Source: Capnocytophaga catalasegens (GTDB lineage: Bacteria > Bacteroidota > Bacteroidia > Flavobacteriales > Flavobacteriaceae). From it: 64,000 nucleotides of DNA. The notes under the pieces are model-generated. The model saw only the letters and a program-made list of their open reading frames with translations, was not told where the DNA came from and did not search any database. The translations under genes and the position numbers were made by a program. The stretch is taken from the NCBI RefSeq assembly GCF_026005215.1, contig NZ_BPMA01000012.1, forward strand, positions 176,226 to 240,225, given 5' to 3'. Shown here one piece after another: positions 36,009-45,398 of this stretch (positions are counted from its first letter, which is position 1; each line of letters begins with the position of its first letter).

Positions 36009-36806
36009 ATGAAAAAAATAGCAAAATTAAGTATTTTAGTATCATTATTTTTAATGATACTAGCTTGTAGCAAAGATAAATCATCTGAGGAAATTAAAAA
36101 ACCAGATGAAAAAAAGCCTGATACAGAAGAAGAATTTCAATTTGATACTAACGTTCAACCATTGAATGTTCTACAACTCAATATTCTAAATGATTATATT
36201 GGAAAAACAAAAAAGGAATTTATTGATAAATTAAAATCAGAGAATATTCCTTTTACAAAAAATGAAGACGAAGAAGAAGATTCTGATGAGGAAATTACAG
36301 AATTGACTTTCACAGCAGAGGCAAAAGATTCTCCTTTTGTAAAATATCAAGTGAAAGCTAACTTCCAGAATATCGCAGATTTGGATAAACTTCCGTATGA
36401 ACTCTATGACGGGGTTTATTCTTTTGAAATTATTCCCTTAGATGCCTTAGGAAAAAAGGCAACAAGTACAGAATTTAAGTCAGTTTTCGATTATTTTCAC
36501 AAACGATTCAATGCTTTACAGCCTTCTAAAAAAGCATATCAGTATGCTCGTAAAAAAGAAGATATATCTCCATACTTTGTTGAGCGAGATAATTATAGCG
36601 ATTTTCTACAATCATTAAAAAATCCTGATATAGAGGCTGATGGCTTGATTGTATGGAATAATAATCCGAATCCTTTAGCTAATAATAGTTCAAAAGCAAA
36701 AAATACTCCCAAAGTAAGTATGGTATTCAATTATGAAGATAAAACATACGGAATAGAGATAGCATTCAACTATCCAAAAGATTTTTCAAAAAATATTAAA
36801 AAATAA
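36009..36806 (+). CDS. Lipoprotein of unknown function
   Basis: 265 residues starting at the ATG 36009 (an upstream TTG at 35976 would give an odd N-terminus). Signal KIAKLSILVSLFLMILAC, then SKDKSSEEIKKPDEKKPDTEEEF, an extended acidic linker. The body starts about residue 45 with IDKLKSENIPFTKNEDEEED, an acidic patch that might bind divalent metal (inference). No family recognised. It is linked by gaps of 33 and 21 bases to the flanking lipoprotein genes, so it is probably part of one transcript. Confidence 0.65.
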   Translation: MKKIAKLSILVSLFLMILACSKDKSSEEIKKPDEKKPDTEEEFQFDTNVQPLNVLQLNILNDYIGKTKKEFIDKLKSENIPFTKNEDEEEDSDEEITELTFTAEAKDSPFVKYQVKANFQNIADLDKLPYELYDGVYSFEIIPLDALGKKATSTEFKSVFDYFHKRFNALQPSKKAYQYARKKEDISPYFVERDNYSDFLQSLKNPDIEADGLIVWNNNPNPLANNSSKAKNTPKVSMVFNYEDKTYGIEIAFNYPKDFSKNIKK

Positions 36807-36827
36807 ATCAATTAAATACATAAAAAG

Positions 36828-37751
36828 ATGAATAATATATTTTTTAAAACATTAAAGACCGCTGTATTAACAGCTATGAGCCTTTTTATAATAAGCTGCT
36901 CAAAAGACGCTCCAACTCCCACAAATGAAAAAGAAGATAAAGGACACGACGAATGGAGTAAAGTAACTTTTACTATTCGAAGAGGGCACCTGCATGGAGA
37001 TAATTTTCACGGAAATCCTGAAAATCTGTTGTATCCAACACAAGTCTTTACTTTCGAAACTGACGGGACTAATATTGTTCGCAAAAACAAAGACGGAAAA
37101 ATATTAGAAAAAGGAGAAGAGCCTATTTTGATGATTTCGGGAGGAATTTACGCTATGGAAATTGTGTATTACAACGCAAAAGGCGAACGAATAAACAGTG
37201 AATTTACTACTGCTCAAATGCTTCCCATTCATCAGCATTTCTTTACCGTTAAAGAATATCTCAATACCAAAACAAACCAGACTTCGAGCGACACATCCGA
37301 TTTGTTGGACTACACATACCGCGATACAAATCCTGAAAATGTGATGGTTAATAGTTATATCGACAAGAGAAATAGTACAAAAAAATCACAATTGACAAAT
37401 GATGCATTAGGTTTAAAAGGGTATTTCACAGCAAAAGTTCCGTACGCTAAATTTGATATGCGCATACGATTGCTTCATATTCAAAGTGGTACAAAATACA
37501 TCAACAACGATAAAAACAAAGGTTCAAACCCTTTCAATGCTCCTTCTGATGATTTGTTAACTCGTAGTGGAACAGATTTTGACCAGTTTCTCCCTGTTTA
37601 TATTCTTACATCACCTTCATCAGGAGAAGATGGTGATTATGAGCGCTATGTAAAAGACTTAGCTGATTATTTCCAAAAAACAACAGATGAAATTAAGCAA
37701 ATCTTAAAAGAATCATCGGAACAACAAGAAAACTCTAACTATTGGATGTAA
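36828..37751 (+). CDS. His-containing lipoprotein of unknown function
   Basis: 307 residues; signal TLKTAVLTAMSLFIISC with Cys near 24, then SKDAPTPTNEKEDKG. The segment RRGHLHGDNFHGNPENLLY (about residues 46-64) has three His in a flexible region, and IHQHFFTVKEY adds two more, consistent with metal or heme binding but not proof of it. It is the last gene of the run and is followed by a terminator at 37756-37783. Family unknown. Confidence 0.65.
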   Translation: MNNIFFKTLKTAVLTAMSLFIISCSKDAPTPTNEKEDKGHDEWSKVTFTIRRGHLHGDNFHGNPENLLYPTQVFTFETDGTNIVRKNKDGKILEKGEEPILMISGGIYAMEIVYYNAKGERINSEFTTAQMLPIHQHFFTVKEYLNTKTNQTSSDTSDLLDYTYRDTNPENVMVNSYIDKRNSTKKSQLTNDALGLKGYFTAKVPYAKFDMRIRLLHIQSGTKYINNDKNKGSNPFNAPSDDLLTRSGTDFDQFLPVYILTSPSSGEDGDYERYVKDLADYFQKTTDEIKQILKESSEQQENSNYWM

Positions 37752-37755
37752 TTAA

Positions 37756-37783
37756 AAAAAGACGCAATAATTTGCGTCTTTTT
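37756..37783 (+). terminator. Intrinsic terminator of the lipoprotein gene run
   Basis: Stem AAAAAGACGCAA / TTGCGTCTTTTT (12 pairs) with a four-base loop and T-rich tail, directly after the last lipoprotein gene. Confidence 0.85.
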
Positions 37784-37802
37784 ATTTTTTATTGTAACTT
37801 TG
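37771..37802 (+). promoter_or_regulatory. Bacteroidetes-type promoter of the xerC-like gene
   Basis: TTTG (37771-37774) and TAACTTTG (37795-37802) with a 20-base spacer. The TTTG box lies inside the upstream terminator stem, so the two signals overlap. Confidence 0.6.
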
Positions 37803-37817
37803 TAGAAAAACAAACCG

Positions 37818-38711
37818 ATGTCTATCTCTGCTTTTTCATCATATTTATCTTTGGAAAAGAAATATTCTGTGCATACTATTAAAGCATATATAGCTGATAT
37901 CAAAGAATTTGAGTCTTTTCTTCTGGAAAGTGAAAAAAACGCAGATTTGACAAAAGTTCATTATTCACAAATACGAAGTTGGATTGTTCAACTTATCGAA
38001 AATAAAATAAATTCACGTTCTGTCAATCGAAAAATCGCTTCGCTCAAAGCTTTTTATAAATTTCTAGTTCTGACGTCTCAGATTGGGAAATTGCCTTTTT
38101 CACAACATATTCCACTGAAAATGGAAAAAAAAATCAGTATTCCTTTTTCTCAAAAAGAAATTGATAAAGTTATTGATCAAACAGAAGAAAAAGATACATT
38201 TGAATTTATTCGTAATAAAACAATTATTGAATTATTTTATGCCACAGGCATAAGACGTAGCGAACTTATTAACCTGAAAATTTCAGATATTGATTTAAAA
38301 CAAAAATTTGTAAAAGTTTTAGGAAAACGTAATAAAGAACGTATCATTCCGCTCATTGATAGCGTAATTAATACTATAAATAAATACCTAATAATTCGTG
38401 ATAGTGTTAATTTCAATAATGAGGCTTTTTTATTTCTGACATCAAAAGGAAAAAAAATATATCAAGAACTTGTATATCGAATAATAAATTCGTACTTTAG
38501 TACCGTAACAAGTAAAGAGAAAAAAAGCCCACATATATTACGACATGCATTTGCTACACATTTACTTGATAATGGTGCTGATTTGAATGCTGTCAAAGAA
38601 TTACTAGGGCATTCAAGCCTTGCTGCTACACAAGTTTATACACATAGTAGCCTTGCTGAATTAAAAAAACAATATGAATCTGCACATCCTCGTAATGTGC
38701 GTAATAAATAA
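37818..38711 (+). CDS. xerC: Tyrosine recombinase, XerC/XerD type
   Basis: 297 residues. An N-terminal SAM-like DNA-binding domain (about 1-90) precedes the catalytic domain with the expected residues: Arg in ATGIRRSEL (about 146-154), HILRHAFATHLLDNGADL (His and Arg), HSSLAATQVYTHSSL with the nucleophilic Tyr (near 274). The size and unbroken motifs match chromosomal Xer recombinases that resolve chromosome dimers at dif, and the position directly before hpf is the usual one in flavobacteria. C versus D cannot be settled from sequence alone. No dif site was identified. Confidence 0.85.
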   Translation: MSISAFSSYLSLEKKYSVHTIKAYIADIKEFESFLLESEKNADLTKVHYSQIRSWIVQLIENKINSRSVNRKIASLKAFYKFLVLTSQIGKLPFSQHIPLKMEKKISIPFSQKEIDKVIDQTEEKDTFEFIRNKTIIELFYATGIRRSELINLKISDIDLKQKFVKVLGKRNKERIIPLIDSVINTINKYLIIRDSVNFNNEAFLFLTSKGKKIYQELVYRIINSYFSTVTSKEKKSPHILRHAFATHLLDNGADLNAVKELLGHSSLAATQVYTHSSLAELKKQYESAHPRNVRNK

Positions 38712-38736
38712 ATAATAACTTTAAAATTAGTGAGTT

Positions 38737-39027
38737 ATGAAAGTAAATTACAATGCAGTTGGTTTTACAGTTGACCAAAAATTAGTAGATTTTATTCAAA
38801 AAAAAATGGACAAATTAGAGCATTTTTACGATCGAATAATTGATGCCGATGTATATCTGAAATTAGAAAATACATCTGCTAAAGAAAATAAAATCGTAGA
38901 AATAAAAGTAAATGTTCCTGGAGATCATTTTGTAGTAAAAAAACAAGCCAAATCCTTTGAAGAAGCAATGGATAATAGTGTAAATCCTATTGAACGATTT
39001 TTGAAAAAACATAAAGAAACAAGATAA
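38737..39027 (+). CDS. hpf: Ribosome hibernation promoting factor
   Basis: 96 residues, the short HPF/RaiA form. The start MKVNYNAVGFTVDQKLVDFIQKKMDKLE and the strand IVEIKVNVPGDHFVVKKQAK match the single-domain ribosome-associated inhibitor. It binds the 30S decoding region of stalled ribosomes. It lies 25 bases after the xerC-like gene, so the two are probably co-transcribed. Confidence 0.93.
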   Translation: MKVNYNAVGFTVDQKLVDFIQKKMDKLEHFYDRIIDADVYLKLENTSAKENKIVEIKVNVPGDHFVVKKQAKSFEEAMDNSVNPIERFLKKHKETR

Positions 39028-39048
39028 CCTTTACAGAAAATAATAAAA

Positions 39049-39074
39049 AAAGACACACTTAAAAGTGTGTCTTT
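39049..39074. terminator. Bidirectional terminator between hpf and rplQ
   Basis: Perfect 12-base stem AAAGACACACTT / AAGTGTGTCTTT with a two-base loop, A-rich before and T-rich after; serves the two converging transcripts. Confidence 0.88.
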
Positions 39075-39101
39075 GATATTTATCAGAAACAAAAATAGTT
39101 A

Positions 39102-39572
39102 TTATTCTTCAGTTGTTTCTGTTACTGTCGTTGATTCTTGTTTGATATCCTCTGCTTTTTTAGCACGACTTCTACGAGTTGTTTTCTTTTTCGTAGCTTT
39201 TGGAGAATATGTTGTGTTATAATCTACCAACTCTATAAGAGCCATTTCAGCATTATCTCCAAGTCGATTTCCTAATTTGATAATACGTGTATATCCTCCT
39301 GGTCTATCAGCTACTTTCACAGAAACTTCTTTAAAAAGCTCTGTAATAGCATATTTATTATGTAATTTACTAAATACCACACGACGATTGTGGGTTGAAT
39401 CTTCTTTTGATTTAGTGATCAAAGGCTCTACAAATATTTTAAGAGCTTTTGCTTTTGCCAATGTCGTATTGATACGTTTATGCTCAATTAAAGAACAAGC
39501 CATATTTGCTAACATAGCCTTTCTATGTGCGGATTTTCTTCCTAAATTATTTATTTTATTTCCGTGTCTCAT
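39102..39572 (-). CDS. rplQ: 50S ribosomal protein L17
   Basis: 156 residues; canonical L17 core ([20 protein letters not shown] to about residue 118) followed by a Lys/Arg-rich and then acidic tail ([18 protein letters not shown]...), as often seen in Bacteroidetes. Last gene of the alpha group, 25 bases after rpoA. Confidence 0.97.
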   Translation of the reverse strand: MRHGNKINNLGRKSAHRKAMLANMACSLIEHKRINTTLAKAKALKIFVEPLITKSKEDSTHNRRVVFSKLHNKYAITELFKEVSVKVADRPGGYTRIIKLGNRLGDNAEMALIELVDYNTTYSPKATKKKTTRRSRAKKAEDIKQESTTVTETTEE

Positions 39573-39597
39573 TTTCCCTTAATTTGCGTTATACAAG

Positions 39598-40590
39598 TTA
39601 ATCTTTATCTAATTTATACTTTGATAAATCCATTCCAAAAGTAAGTCCTTTTGCTTCTACCAATTCGTCAAGTTCTGTAAGTGATTTTTTACCGAAATTT
39701 CGAAACTTCATAAGGTCACTTTTGTTAAATGACACAAGGTCTCCCAAAGTATCTACTTCGGCTGCTTTTAAACAATTCAAAGCACGTACGGATAAATCCA
39801 TATCTACTAATTTTGTTTTCAAAAGCTGACGCATATGGAGAGATTCTTCATCATACGTTTCGGTTTGTGCTACTTCATCTGATTCAAGTGTTATTCTTTC
39901 GTCAGAAAATAGCATAAAATGATGTATCAAAGTTTTAGCAGCTTCTGTCAATGCATCTTTAGGATGGATAGAACCATCTGTTTTGATTTCAAAAACTAAT
40001 TTTTCATAGTCCGTTTTTTGCTCTACACGATAATTTTCTATGCTATATTTAACATTTTTAATAGGTGTATAAATAGCATCAACGGCTATAGTTCCTAAAG
40101 CTGCATTGGGTTTGGCATTTTCTTCGGCAGAGATATATCCTCGACCTTTTTCGATAGTAATTTCCATTGCAATACCAACAGTATCTTCCATATTACAAAT
40201 AACAAGTTCAGGGTTAAGTACGATGAATCCTGTTATAAATTTTTGAAAATCACCCGCAGTCAATTGTTTTTTTCCTGAAATAGATATAGAAACTGTTTCT
40301 GTGTCAATATCTTCAATTTGTTTTTTGAAACGTACTTGTTTCAAATTCAAAATGATTTCTGTTACATCTTCTACAATTCCCGAAATTGTTGAAAATTCAT
40401 GTTCTACTTTATCTATTTTAACCGAAGTGATAGCAAAACCTTCAAGAGAAGAAAGCATAACTCTTCGCAAAGCGTTACCAATGGTTAAACCATAACCAGG
40501 CTCGAGCGGACGAAATTCAAATATCCCCTCAAACTCTGATGATTGAATCATTATAACTTTATCTGGTTTTTGAAAATTGAATAATGCCAT
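39598..40590 (-). CDS. rpoA: RNA polymerase alpha subunit
   Basis: 330 residues. N-terminal assembly domain (about 1-235, with [20 protein letters not shown], the alpha dimer interface) and a C-terminal DNA-contacting domain (about 255-320) with the helix-hairpin-helix [16 protein letters not shown] / [17 protein letters not shown]. Lies between rpsD and rplQ, the normal order. Confidence 0.98.
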   Translation of the reverse strand: MALFNFQKPDKVIMIQSSEFEGIFEFRPLEPGYGLTIGNALRRVMLSSLEGFAITSVKIDKVEHEFSTISGIVEDVTEIILNLKQVRFKKQIEDIDTETVSISISGKKQLTAGDFQKFITGFIVLNPELVICNMEDTVGIAMEITIEKGRGYISAEENAKPNAALGTIAVDAIYTPIKNVKYSIENYRVEQKTDYEKLVFEIKTDGSIHPKDALTEAAKTLIHHFMLFSDERITLESDEVAQTETYDEESLHMRQLLKTKLVDMDLSVRALNCLKAAEVDTLGDLVSFNKSDLMKFRNFGKKSLTELDELVEAKGLTFGMDLSKYKLDKD

Positions 40591-40612
40591 AATTCTGACT
40601 GCTGTCTTATTA

Positions 40613-41218
40613 TTATTTAGAGTACAACTCTACAATTAACTGTTCTTTAATATTCTCTGGAATTTGAATTCGTTTAGGAACAGAAACAAAAGTTCCTTCC
40701 AATTTTTCAGTATTCCAAGTAATCCATTCATAAACATTGCTATTAGCCGCCAACGAATTTTCGATAACGCTAAGAGATTTTGATTTTTCACGAACACCTA
40801 TCACATCACCTGGTTTTAGCGTATATGATGGGATGTTTACAATATTTCCATTTACCGTAATATGACGATGTGAAACAAGTTGACGAGCTCCACTTCGAGT
40901 AGGAGATATTCCCATACGATACACTACATTATCCAATCGCGATTCACAAAGCTCAAGAAGAACCTCACCAGTTACTCCTCTACTACGTTTAGCTTTTTCA
41001 TACAAATTACGGAATTGTTTTTCTAAAATTCCATATGTATATTTTGCTTTTTGTTTCTCTTGCAACTGAATAGCATACTCAGACCTTTTTGCACGTCTGC
41101 GGTTACTTCCATGTTGCCCTGGTGGATAATTTCTTTTAGAAAAAGATTTATCTTCACCAAAAATTGCTTCTCCAAATTTACGAGCAATTTTAGTTTTTGG
41201 ACCTGTATATCTTGCCAT
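40613..41218 (-). CDS. rpsD: 30S ribosomal protein S4
   Basis: 201 residues; primary 16S rRNA binder and, in many bacteria, autogenous repressor of the alpha operon. The S4 RNA-binding fold ([21 protein letters not shown], about 93-113) is intact. No CXXC zinc motif is present in the N-terminal segment, so this is the zinc-free form. An 86-base gap to rpsK contains a small inverted repeat (CTATTTAATTTTAAATAG) that could be a leader element. Confidence 0.97.
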   Translation of the reverse strand: MARYTGPKTKIARKFGEAIFGEDKSFSKRNYPPGQHGSNRRRAKRSEYAIQLQEKQKAKYTYGILEKQFRNLYEKAKRSRGVTGEVLLELCESRLDNVVYRMGISPTRSGARQLVSHRHITVNGNIVNIPSYTLKPGDVIGVREKSKSLSVIENSLAANSNVYEWITWNTEKLEGTFVSVPKRIQIPENIKEQLIVELYSK

Positions 41219-41304
41219 TTTCTATTTAATTTTAAATAGGAGAGGATTATGAATTAAGGCTTTTCCTTCGATAATTAACCTTCCTATATTTTCATTTTAT
41301 TAAA

Positions 41305-41700
41305 TTATACTCTACGTCTTTTAGGGGGACGACATCCGTTATGAGGTAGTGGAGTTACATCAACAATTTCGGTAACTTCGATACCTGCATTATGAATACT
41401 TCTAATGGCAGATTCTCTACCATTACCTGGTCCTTTTACAAATACTTTAACTTTACGAAGTCCTGCATCGAAAGCAGCTTTTGCAGCATCTTCGGCAGCT
41501 ACTTGTGCTGCATAAGGAGTATTTTTTTTAGAACCACGGAATTTCATCTTTCCTGCGGAAGACCACGCAATAACATCTCCTTTTTTATTAGTAAGAGATA
41601 TAATAATGTTGTTAAATGTCGCTGAAACATGTGCTTCACCCATTGATTCTACAACAACTTTGCGCTTTTTTGACGCGGTTTTTGTATTTGATTTTGCCAT
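41305..41700 (-). CDS. rpsK: 30S ribosomal protein S11
   Basis: 131 residues; sits in the 30S platform near the mRNA exit. Standard C-terminus [20 protein letters not shown] and central [13 protein letters not shown]. It is 11 bases behind rpsM. Confidence 0.97.
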   Translation of the reverse strand: MAKSNTKTASKKRKVVVESMGEAHVSATFNNIIISLTNKKGDVIAWSSAGKMKFRGSKKNTPYAAQVAAEDAAKAAFDAGLRKVKVFVKGPGNGRESAIRSIHNAGIEVTEIVDVTPLPHNGCRPPKRRRV

Positions 41701-41711
41701 ATTGTTACTTA

Positions 41712-42086
41712 TTATTTAGTTGCTTTTTTCTTATTTGCAACAGTTTTTCTTCTACCTTTTCTTGTTCTTGAGTTATTTTTTGTTTTCTGTCCTCTAAGAG
41801 GTAATCCTGATCTATGTCGGATTCCTCTATAACAACCGATATCCATTAAACGTTTGATATTCAGTTGAATTTCAGACCGTAACTCGCCTTCAATTTTGTA
41901 AGAAGCGACTACTTCACGAATTTTATTGATGTCTTCATCATTCCATTCGTTCACTTTTTTGTCTTCATTTACTTGAGCTCTCTCTAAAATTTCTTTAGCT
42001 CTACTTTTTCCGATACCAAAAATGTAAGTTAATCCTATAACTCCTCTTTTTTGTTTTGGTAAATCTATACCTGCAATTCTTGCCAT
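41712..42086 (-). CDS. rpsM: 30S ribosomal protein S13
   Basis: 124 residues; head protein of the 30S. The H2TH motif ([20 protein letters not shown]) and the basic C-terminal tail ([19 protein letters not shown]) are as expected. It is two bases downstream of rpmJ. Confidence 0.97.
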   Translation of the reverse strand: MARIAGIDLPKQKRGVIGLTYIFGIGKSRAKEILERAQVNEDKKVNEWNDEDINKIREVVASYKIEGELRSEIQLNIKRLMDIGCYRGIRHRSGLPLRGQKTKNNSRTRKGRRKTVANKKKATK

Positions 42087-42088
42087 AA

Positions 42089-42205
42089 TTATCCTTGTCT
42101 TTGTTTGAATCTCGGATTCTTTTTATTAATTACGTACAATCTCCCTTTACGTCGCACAATTTTGCACTCGGGACTTCTTTTTTTAATTGATGCTCTAACC
42201 TTCAT
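42089..42205 (-). CDS. rpmJ: 50S ribosomal protein L36, zinc-free form
   Basis: 38 residues, [20 protein letters not shown] then [18 protein letters not shown]. It keeps the L36 length and ends but has only one Cys; the three-Cys plus His zinc site of classic L36 is lost. Such C-minus L36 forms are known and are typical of Bacteroidetes. Located between infA and rpsM, the usual place. Confidence 0.95.
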   Translation of the reverse strand: MKVRASIKKRSPECKIVRRKGRLYVINKKNPRFKQRQG

Positions 42206-42259
42206 CTGTTTATTGTTTTATATTCATCAAATGTAACACATCTGCGCTTTATTTATGAT

Positions 42260-42475
42260 TTAATATCGATAAGTAATTCTTGCTTTTGTTAAATCATATG
42301 GACTCATTTCCAACTTAACTTTATCTCCAGGTAAGAGTTTTATATAGTGCATTCGCATTTTACCTGAGATATGAGCTGTAACTATATGTCCATTATCTAA
42401 CTCTACACGAAACATTGCATTGGATAATGCCTCAATTATAGTTCCATCTTGTTCTATTGCTGCTTGTTTAGCCAT
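42260..42475 (-). CDS. infA: Translation initiation factor IF-1
   Basis: 71 residues forming one S1/OB domain ([20 protein letters not shown] to [15 protein letters not shown]). It blocks the ribosomal A site during initiation. It directly follows secY; adk and map, often between them elsewhere, are absent. Confidence 0.97.
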   Translation of the reverse strand: MAKQAAIEQDGTIIEALSNAMFRVELDNGHIVTAHISGKMRMHYIKLLPGDKVKLEMSPYDLTKARITYRY

Positions 42476-42481
42476 TGATAA

Positions 42482-43825
42482 TTAGACTTTTCTGTTTTTA
42501 CCTGTTTTCATCAAACCGTCATAGTGGCGATTCAACAAATAAGAATTTATCTGTTGCATAGTATCCATCGCTACACCTACCAATATCAACAACGAAGTAC
42601 CTCCATAGAACAGTGCCCAAGCCTGTTGTACATCTAACAATTTATGTACAAATGCAGGTAATATTGCAATTATCACAAGAAATATTGAACCTGGAAAGGT
42701 AATTAAAGACATTATTTTGTCTAAATAATCTCCCGTTTCTGTTCCAGGTTTTACTCCTGGTATAAAACCACCACTTCTTTTTAAATCATCAGCCATTTTA
42801 TTGGTTGGAACTGTTATTGCTGTATAAAAATATGTAAAAGTAATTATCAATAAAGCAAAAACAAAATTGTACCAAAAACCAAAAACATCGCTAAATGTTT
42901 GTTGAATTCTAATAGAGGTTTCTGACTGAGATAAACCAGCTAATGCTGCTGGAACAAACATGATCGCTTGCGCAAAGATAATAGGCATAACCCCCGAAGC
43001 ATTTAATTTCAATGGGATATATTGTCTCGCTCCAAAAATATTTTTCTCAGTAGAACCACCTGTGGTTCTTCTTGCATATTGAACTGGAATTTGTCTTACA
43101 GCTAATACAAGAAAAATACTTGATAAAATAACTACAAACCATAAAACCACTTCAATAATAACAAACATTAACCCTCCAGTACTATCGCCTGTTAAACGCG
43201 AAACCCATTCTGAGAGAAATGCCTGTGGCATACGAGCTACAATACCCACCATAATCAAAAGTGAAATACCATTTCCTATACCTTTATCAGTAATTTTCTC
43301 ACCAAGCCACATAGCAAAAATAGTTCCAGTTACCAGAATAATTACAGCTGGAATCATAAATCCAAGATTTTTACCCATTATAAAAGCTTCGTCTGGAACT
43401 CCTAATTTACCTATAGAATAAAGATATGCTGGCGCTTGTACGATACATATTGCTATGGTAAGCCATCGAGTAATTTGGTTGATACGTCTTCGACCACTTT
43501 CTCCTTCTTGCTGTAATTTTTGAAGATATGGAATTGCAATTCCCATCAATTGAACAACGATAGAGGCTGAAATATAAGGCATAATCCCTAATGCAAAAAC
43601 AGACACATTTGCAAAAGCCCCTCCCGTAAAAGCATTTAAAAGATTTAACAATCCTCCATCAGAAGTTCTTTCTGCGAATTTTGTTAAATGTTCTGTATCT
43701 ACACCAGGAAGAATTACATGTGCTCCAAACCGATATACTAAAAGAATTCCCAAAGTCAGAATAATCCGATTGCGTAATTCTTCTATTTTCCATACATTAG
43801 TTAAAGTCTCGATAAACTTTTTCAT
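42482..43825 (-). CDS. secY: Protein translocase subunit SecY
   Basis: 447 residues, ten membrane helices forming the Sec channel, through which most envelope proteins are exported. Signatures are QLMGIAIPYLQKLQQEGESG and KIMSLITFPGSIFLVIIAI. It is coupled to rplO (ten-base gap), so membrane export and ribosome synthesis are expressed together. Confidence 0.97.
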   Translation of the reverse strand: MKKFIETLTNVWKIEELRNRIILTLGILLVYRFGAHVILPGVDTEHLTKFAERTSDGGLLNLLNAFTGGAFANVSVFALGIMPYISASIVVQLMGIAIPYLQKLQQEGESGRRRINQITRWLTIAICIVQAPAYLYSIGKLGVPDEAFIMGKNLGFMIPAVIILVTGTIFAMWLGEKITDKGIGNGISLLIMVGIVARMPQAFLSEWVSRLTGDSTGGLMFVIIEVVLWFVVILSSIFLVLAVRQIPVQYARRTTGGSTEKNIFGARQYIPLKLNASGVMPIIFAQAIMFVPAALAGLSQSETSIRIQQTFSDVFGFWYNFVFALLIITFTYFYTAITVPTNKMADDLKRSGGFIPGVKPGTETGDYLDKIMSLITFPGSIFLVIIAILPAFVHKLLDVQQAWALFYGGTSLLILVGVAMDTMQQINSYLLNRHYDGLMKTGKNRKV

Positions 43826-43834
43826 ACGATATTA

Positions 43835-44287
43835 TTATACAATTACAGCTTGACCTCCCATCTTTTCTACAGCTTGTTTTGCACTTGCTGTAAATTTATG
43901 AACAGATATATTTAATTTTGTTTTTAATTCGCCTCCACCAAGTATTTTTACTAAATCTGTTTTTTTGGCTAAGCGATTTTGAACTAAAATATCTAATGTA
44001 ACGGTGTCAGTAATAACTCCTTTATCTACTAATTCTTGCAATTTTCCTAAGTTAATACCTACGTATTCTTTTCGGTTAAAATTTTTAAAACCGAATTTTG
44101 GTACGCGTCTTTGAAGAGGCATTTGTCCTCCTTCAAAACCTATTTTAGTAGAAAATCCAGAACGAGACTTAGCTCCTTTGTGCCCTCTTGTAGCCGTTCC
44201 TCCTTTTCCAGATCCTTGTCCTCTACCTACGCGCTTCCCTTCTCTATGTACTGAACCTTGTGCAGGTTTCAAATTACTTAAATTCAT
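43835..44287 (-). CDS. rplO: 50S ribosomal protein L15
   Basis: 150 residues. Gly-rich N-terminus (REGKRVGRGQGSGKGGTATR) that threads into 23S rRNA, and the standard C-terminal domain ending GGQAVIV. It follows rpmD with a 20-base gap. Confidence 0.97.
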   Translation of the reverse strand: MNLSNLKPAQGSVHREGKRVGRGQGSGKGGTATRGHKGAKSRSGFSTKIGFEGGQMPLQRRVPKFGFKNFNRKEYVGINLGKLQELVDKGVITDTVTLDILVQNRLAKKTDLVKILGGGELKTKLNISVHKFTASAKQAVEKMGGQAVIV

Positions 44288-44307
44288 AACTAATCTATTT
44301 CAGTCAT

Positions 44308-44487
44308 TTATGCTTCTTCAACAGAAACTAAGTGTTTTACTTTATTTATCATACCAAGGATAGTTGGAGTAGCTTCATGTTCTACTACTTTTCCGATACC
44401 TTTCAATCCAAGAGCCTCCAACGTAAGTTTTTGGTCTTTCGTACGCTTAATACTACTTCTAGTTTGTTTTACTCTTATCTTTGTCAT
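44308..44487 (-). CDS. rpmD: 50S ribosomal protein L30
   Basis: 59 residues, MTKIRVKQTRSSIKRTKDQK to VKHLVSVEEA. Translated from the minus strand between rpsE and rplO, where L30 always lies; it is too short for most ORF filters. The L30 core LEALGLKGIGKVVEH is clear. Confidence 0.95.
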   Translation of the reverse strand: MTKIRVKQTRSSIKRTKDQKLTLEALGLKGIGKVVEHEATPTILGMINKVKHLVSVEEA

Positions 44488-44499
44488 TGTATCTTATTT

Positions 44500-45024
44500 T
44501 TATCCTTTAAATAATTTTTCTAGAGAGATTCCCCTTTGTTGAGCAATTGTTTTTGCACTACGTAATTTCAACAATGCATCCATAGTCGCCTTTACCACAT
44601 TGTGAGGGTTTGATGATCCCTGAGATTTTGAAAGTACATTGTGTATTCCTACCGCTTCTAATACAGAACGTACAGCACCTCCTGCAATTACTCCAGTACC
44701 TTCCGAAGCTGGTTGCAAATACACACGAGCTCCTCCATATTTACCTTTTTGTTCGTGAGGTAATGTATTTCCAGCAAGAGGGATACGAACTAAATTTTTC
44801 TTAGCATCTTCTACCGCCTTTGCTATAGCATCTGCTACTTCTTTTGATTTTCCTAATCCATGTCCTACCACTCCATTTTCATCACCTACTACTACAATAG
44901 CTGAAAAACCGAATGCTCGTCCTCCTTTGGTAACTTTCGTTACACGTTGAACACCTACCAAACGATCTTTTAATTCAAGACCACTTGGTTTTACATATTC
45001 TACATTTTTATAATTCTGATACAT
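44500..45024 (-). CDS. rpsE: 30S ribosomal protein S5
   Basis: 174 residues; sits at the mRNA entry channel and helps decoding fidelity. Double-stranded RNA-binding-like N-terminus with [21 protein letters not shown], and a C-terminal domain with [20 protein letters not shown]. Twelve bases before rpmD. Confidence 0.97.
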   Translation of the reverse strand: MYQNYKNVEYVKPSGLELKDRLVGVQRVTKVTKGGRAFGFSAIVVVGDENGVVGHGLGKSKEVADAIAKAVEDAKKNLVRIPLAGNTLPHEQKGKYGGARVYLQPASEGTGVIAGGAVRSVLEAVGIHNVLSKSQGSSNPHNVVKATMDALLKLRSAKTIAQQRGISLEKLFKG

Positions 45025-45030
45025 AATTTC

Positions 45031-45387
45031 TTAGAATTTAAGTCCTGCTTCTCTTGCTCCTTCTGCCAGAGCTTTTACACGTCCGTGGTATAGATATCCT
45101 CCTCTGTCAAAAGAAATTGTTTCAATCCCTGCTGCTATTGCTTTTTTAGCAATCAATTCTCCTACTAATTTTGATTTCTCAGTTTTAGTACCAGATGTTG
45201 TGTTGATTTCTTTATCTCGTGAAGATGCAGCTACTAAGGTTATTCCCTTGGTATCATCTATAATTTGAGCATAGATTTCATTATTACTTCTAAAAACAGC
45301 CAATCTAGGTCTTTGGATAGTTCCCGATACCACTTTTTTAATTCTGTTTTTAATACGTTGTCTTCTTTCTATTTTTGATAATGCCAT
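45031..45387 (-). CDS. rplR: 50S ribosomal protein L18
   Basis: 118 residues; binds 5S rRNA with L5. Canonical [19 protein letters not shown] and the C-terminus [16 protein letters not shown]. Six bases upstream of rpsE. Confidence 0.97.
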   Translation of the reverse strand: MALSKIERRQRIKNRIKKVVSGTIQRPRLAVFRSNNEIYAQIIDDTKGITLVAASSRDKEINTTSGTKTEKSKLVGELIAKKAIAAGIETISFDRGGYLYHGRVKALAEGAREAGLKF

Positions 45388-45398
45388 TTTCCTAACTA

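Noticed and set aside
37818..38711. Integrase of a mobile element
   Set aside because: Typical chromosomal Xer size and motifs, with hpf directly downstream as in other flavobacteria, and no attachment repeats or cargo genes.
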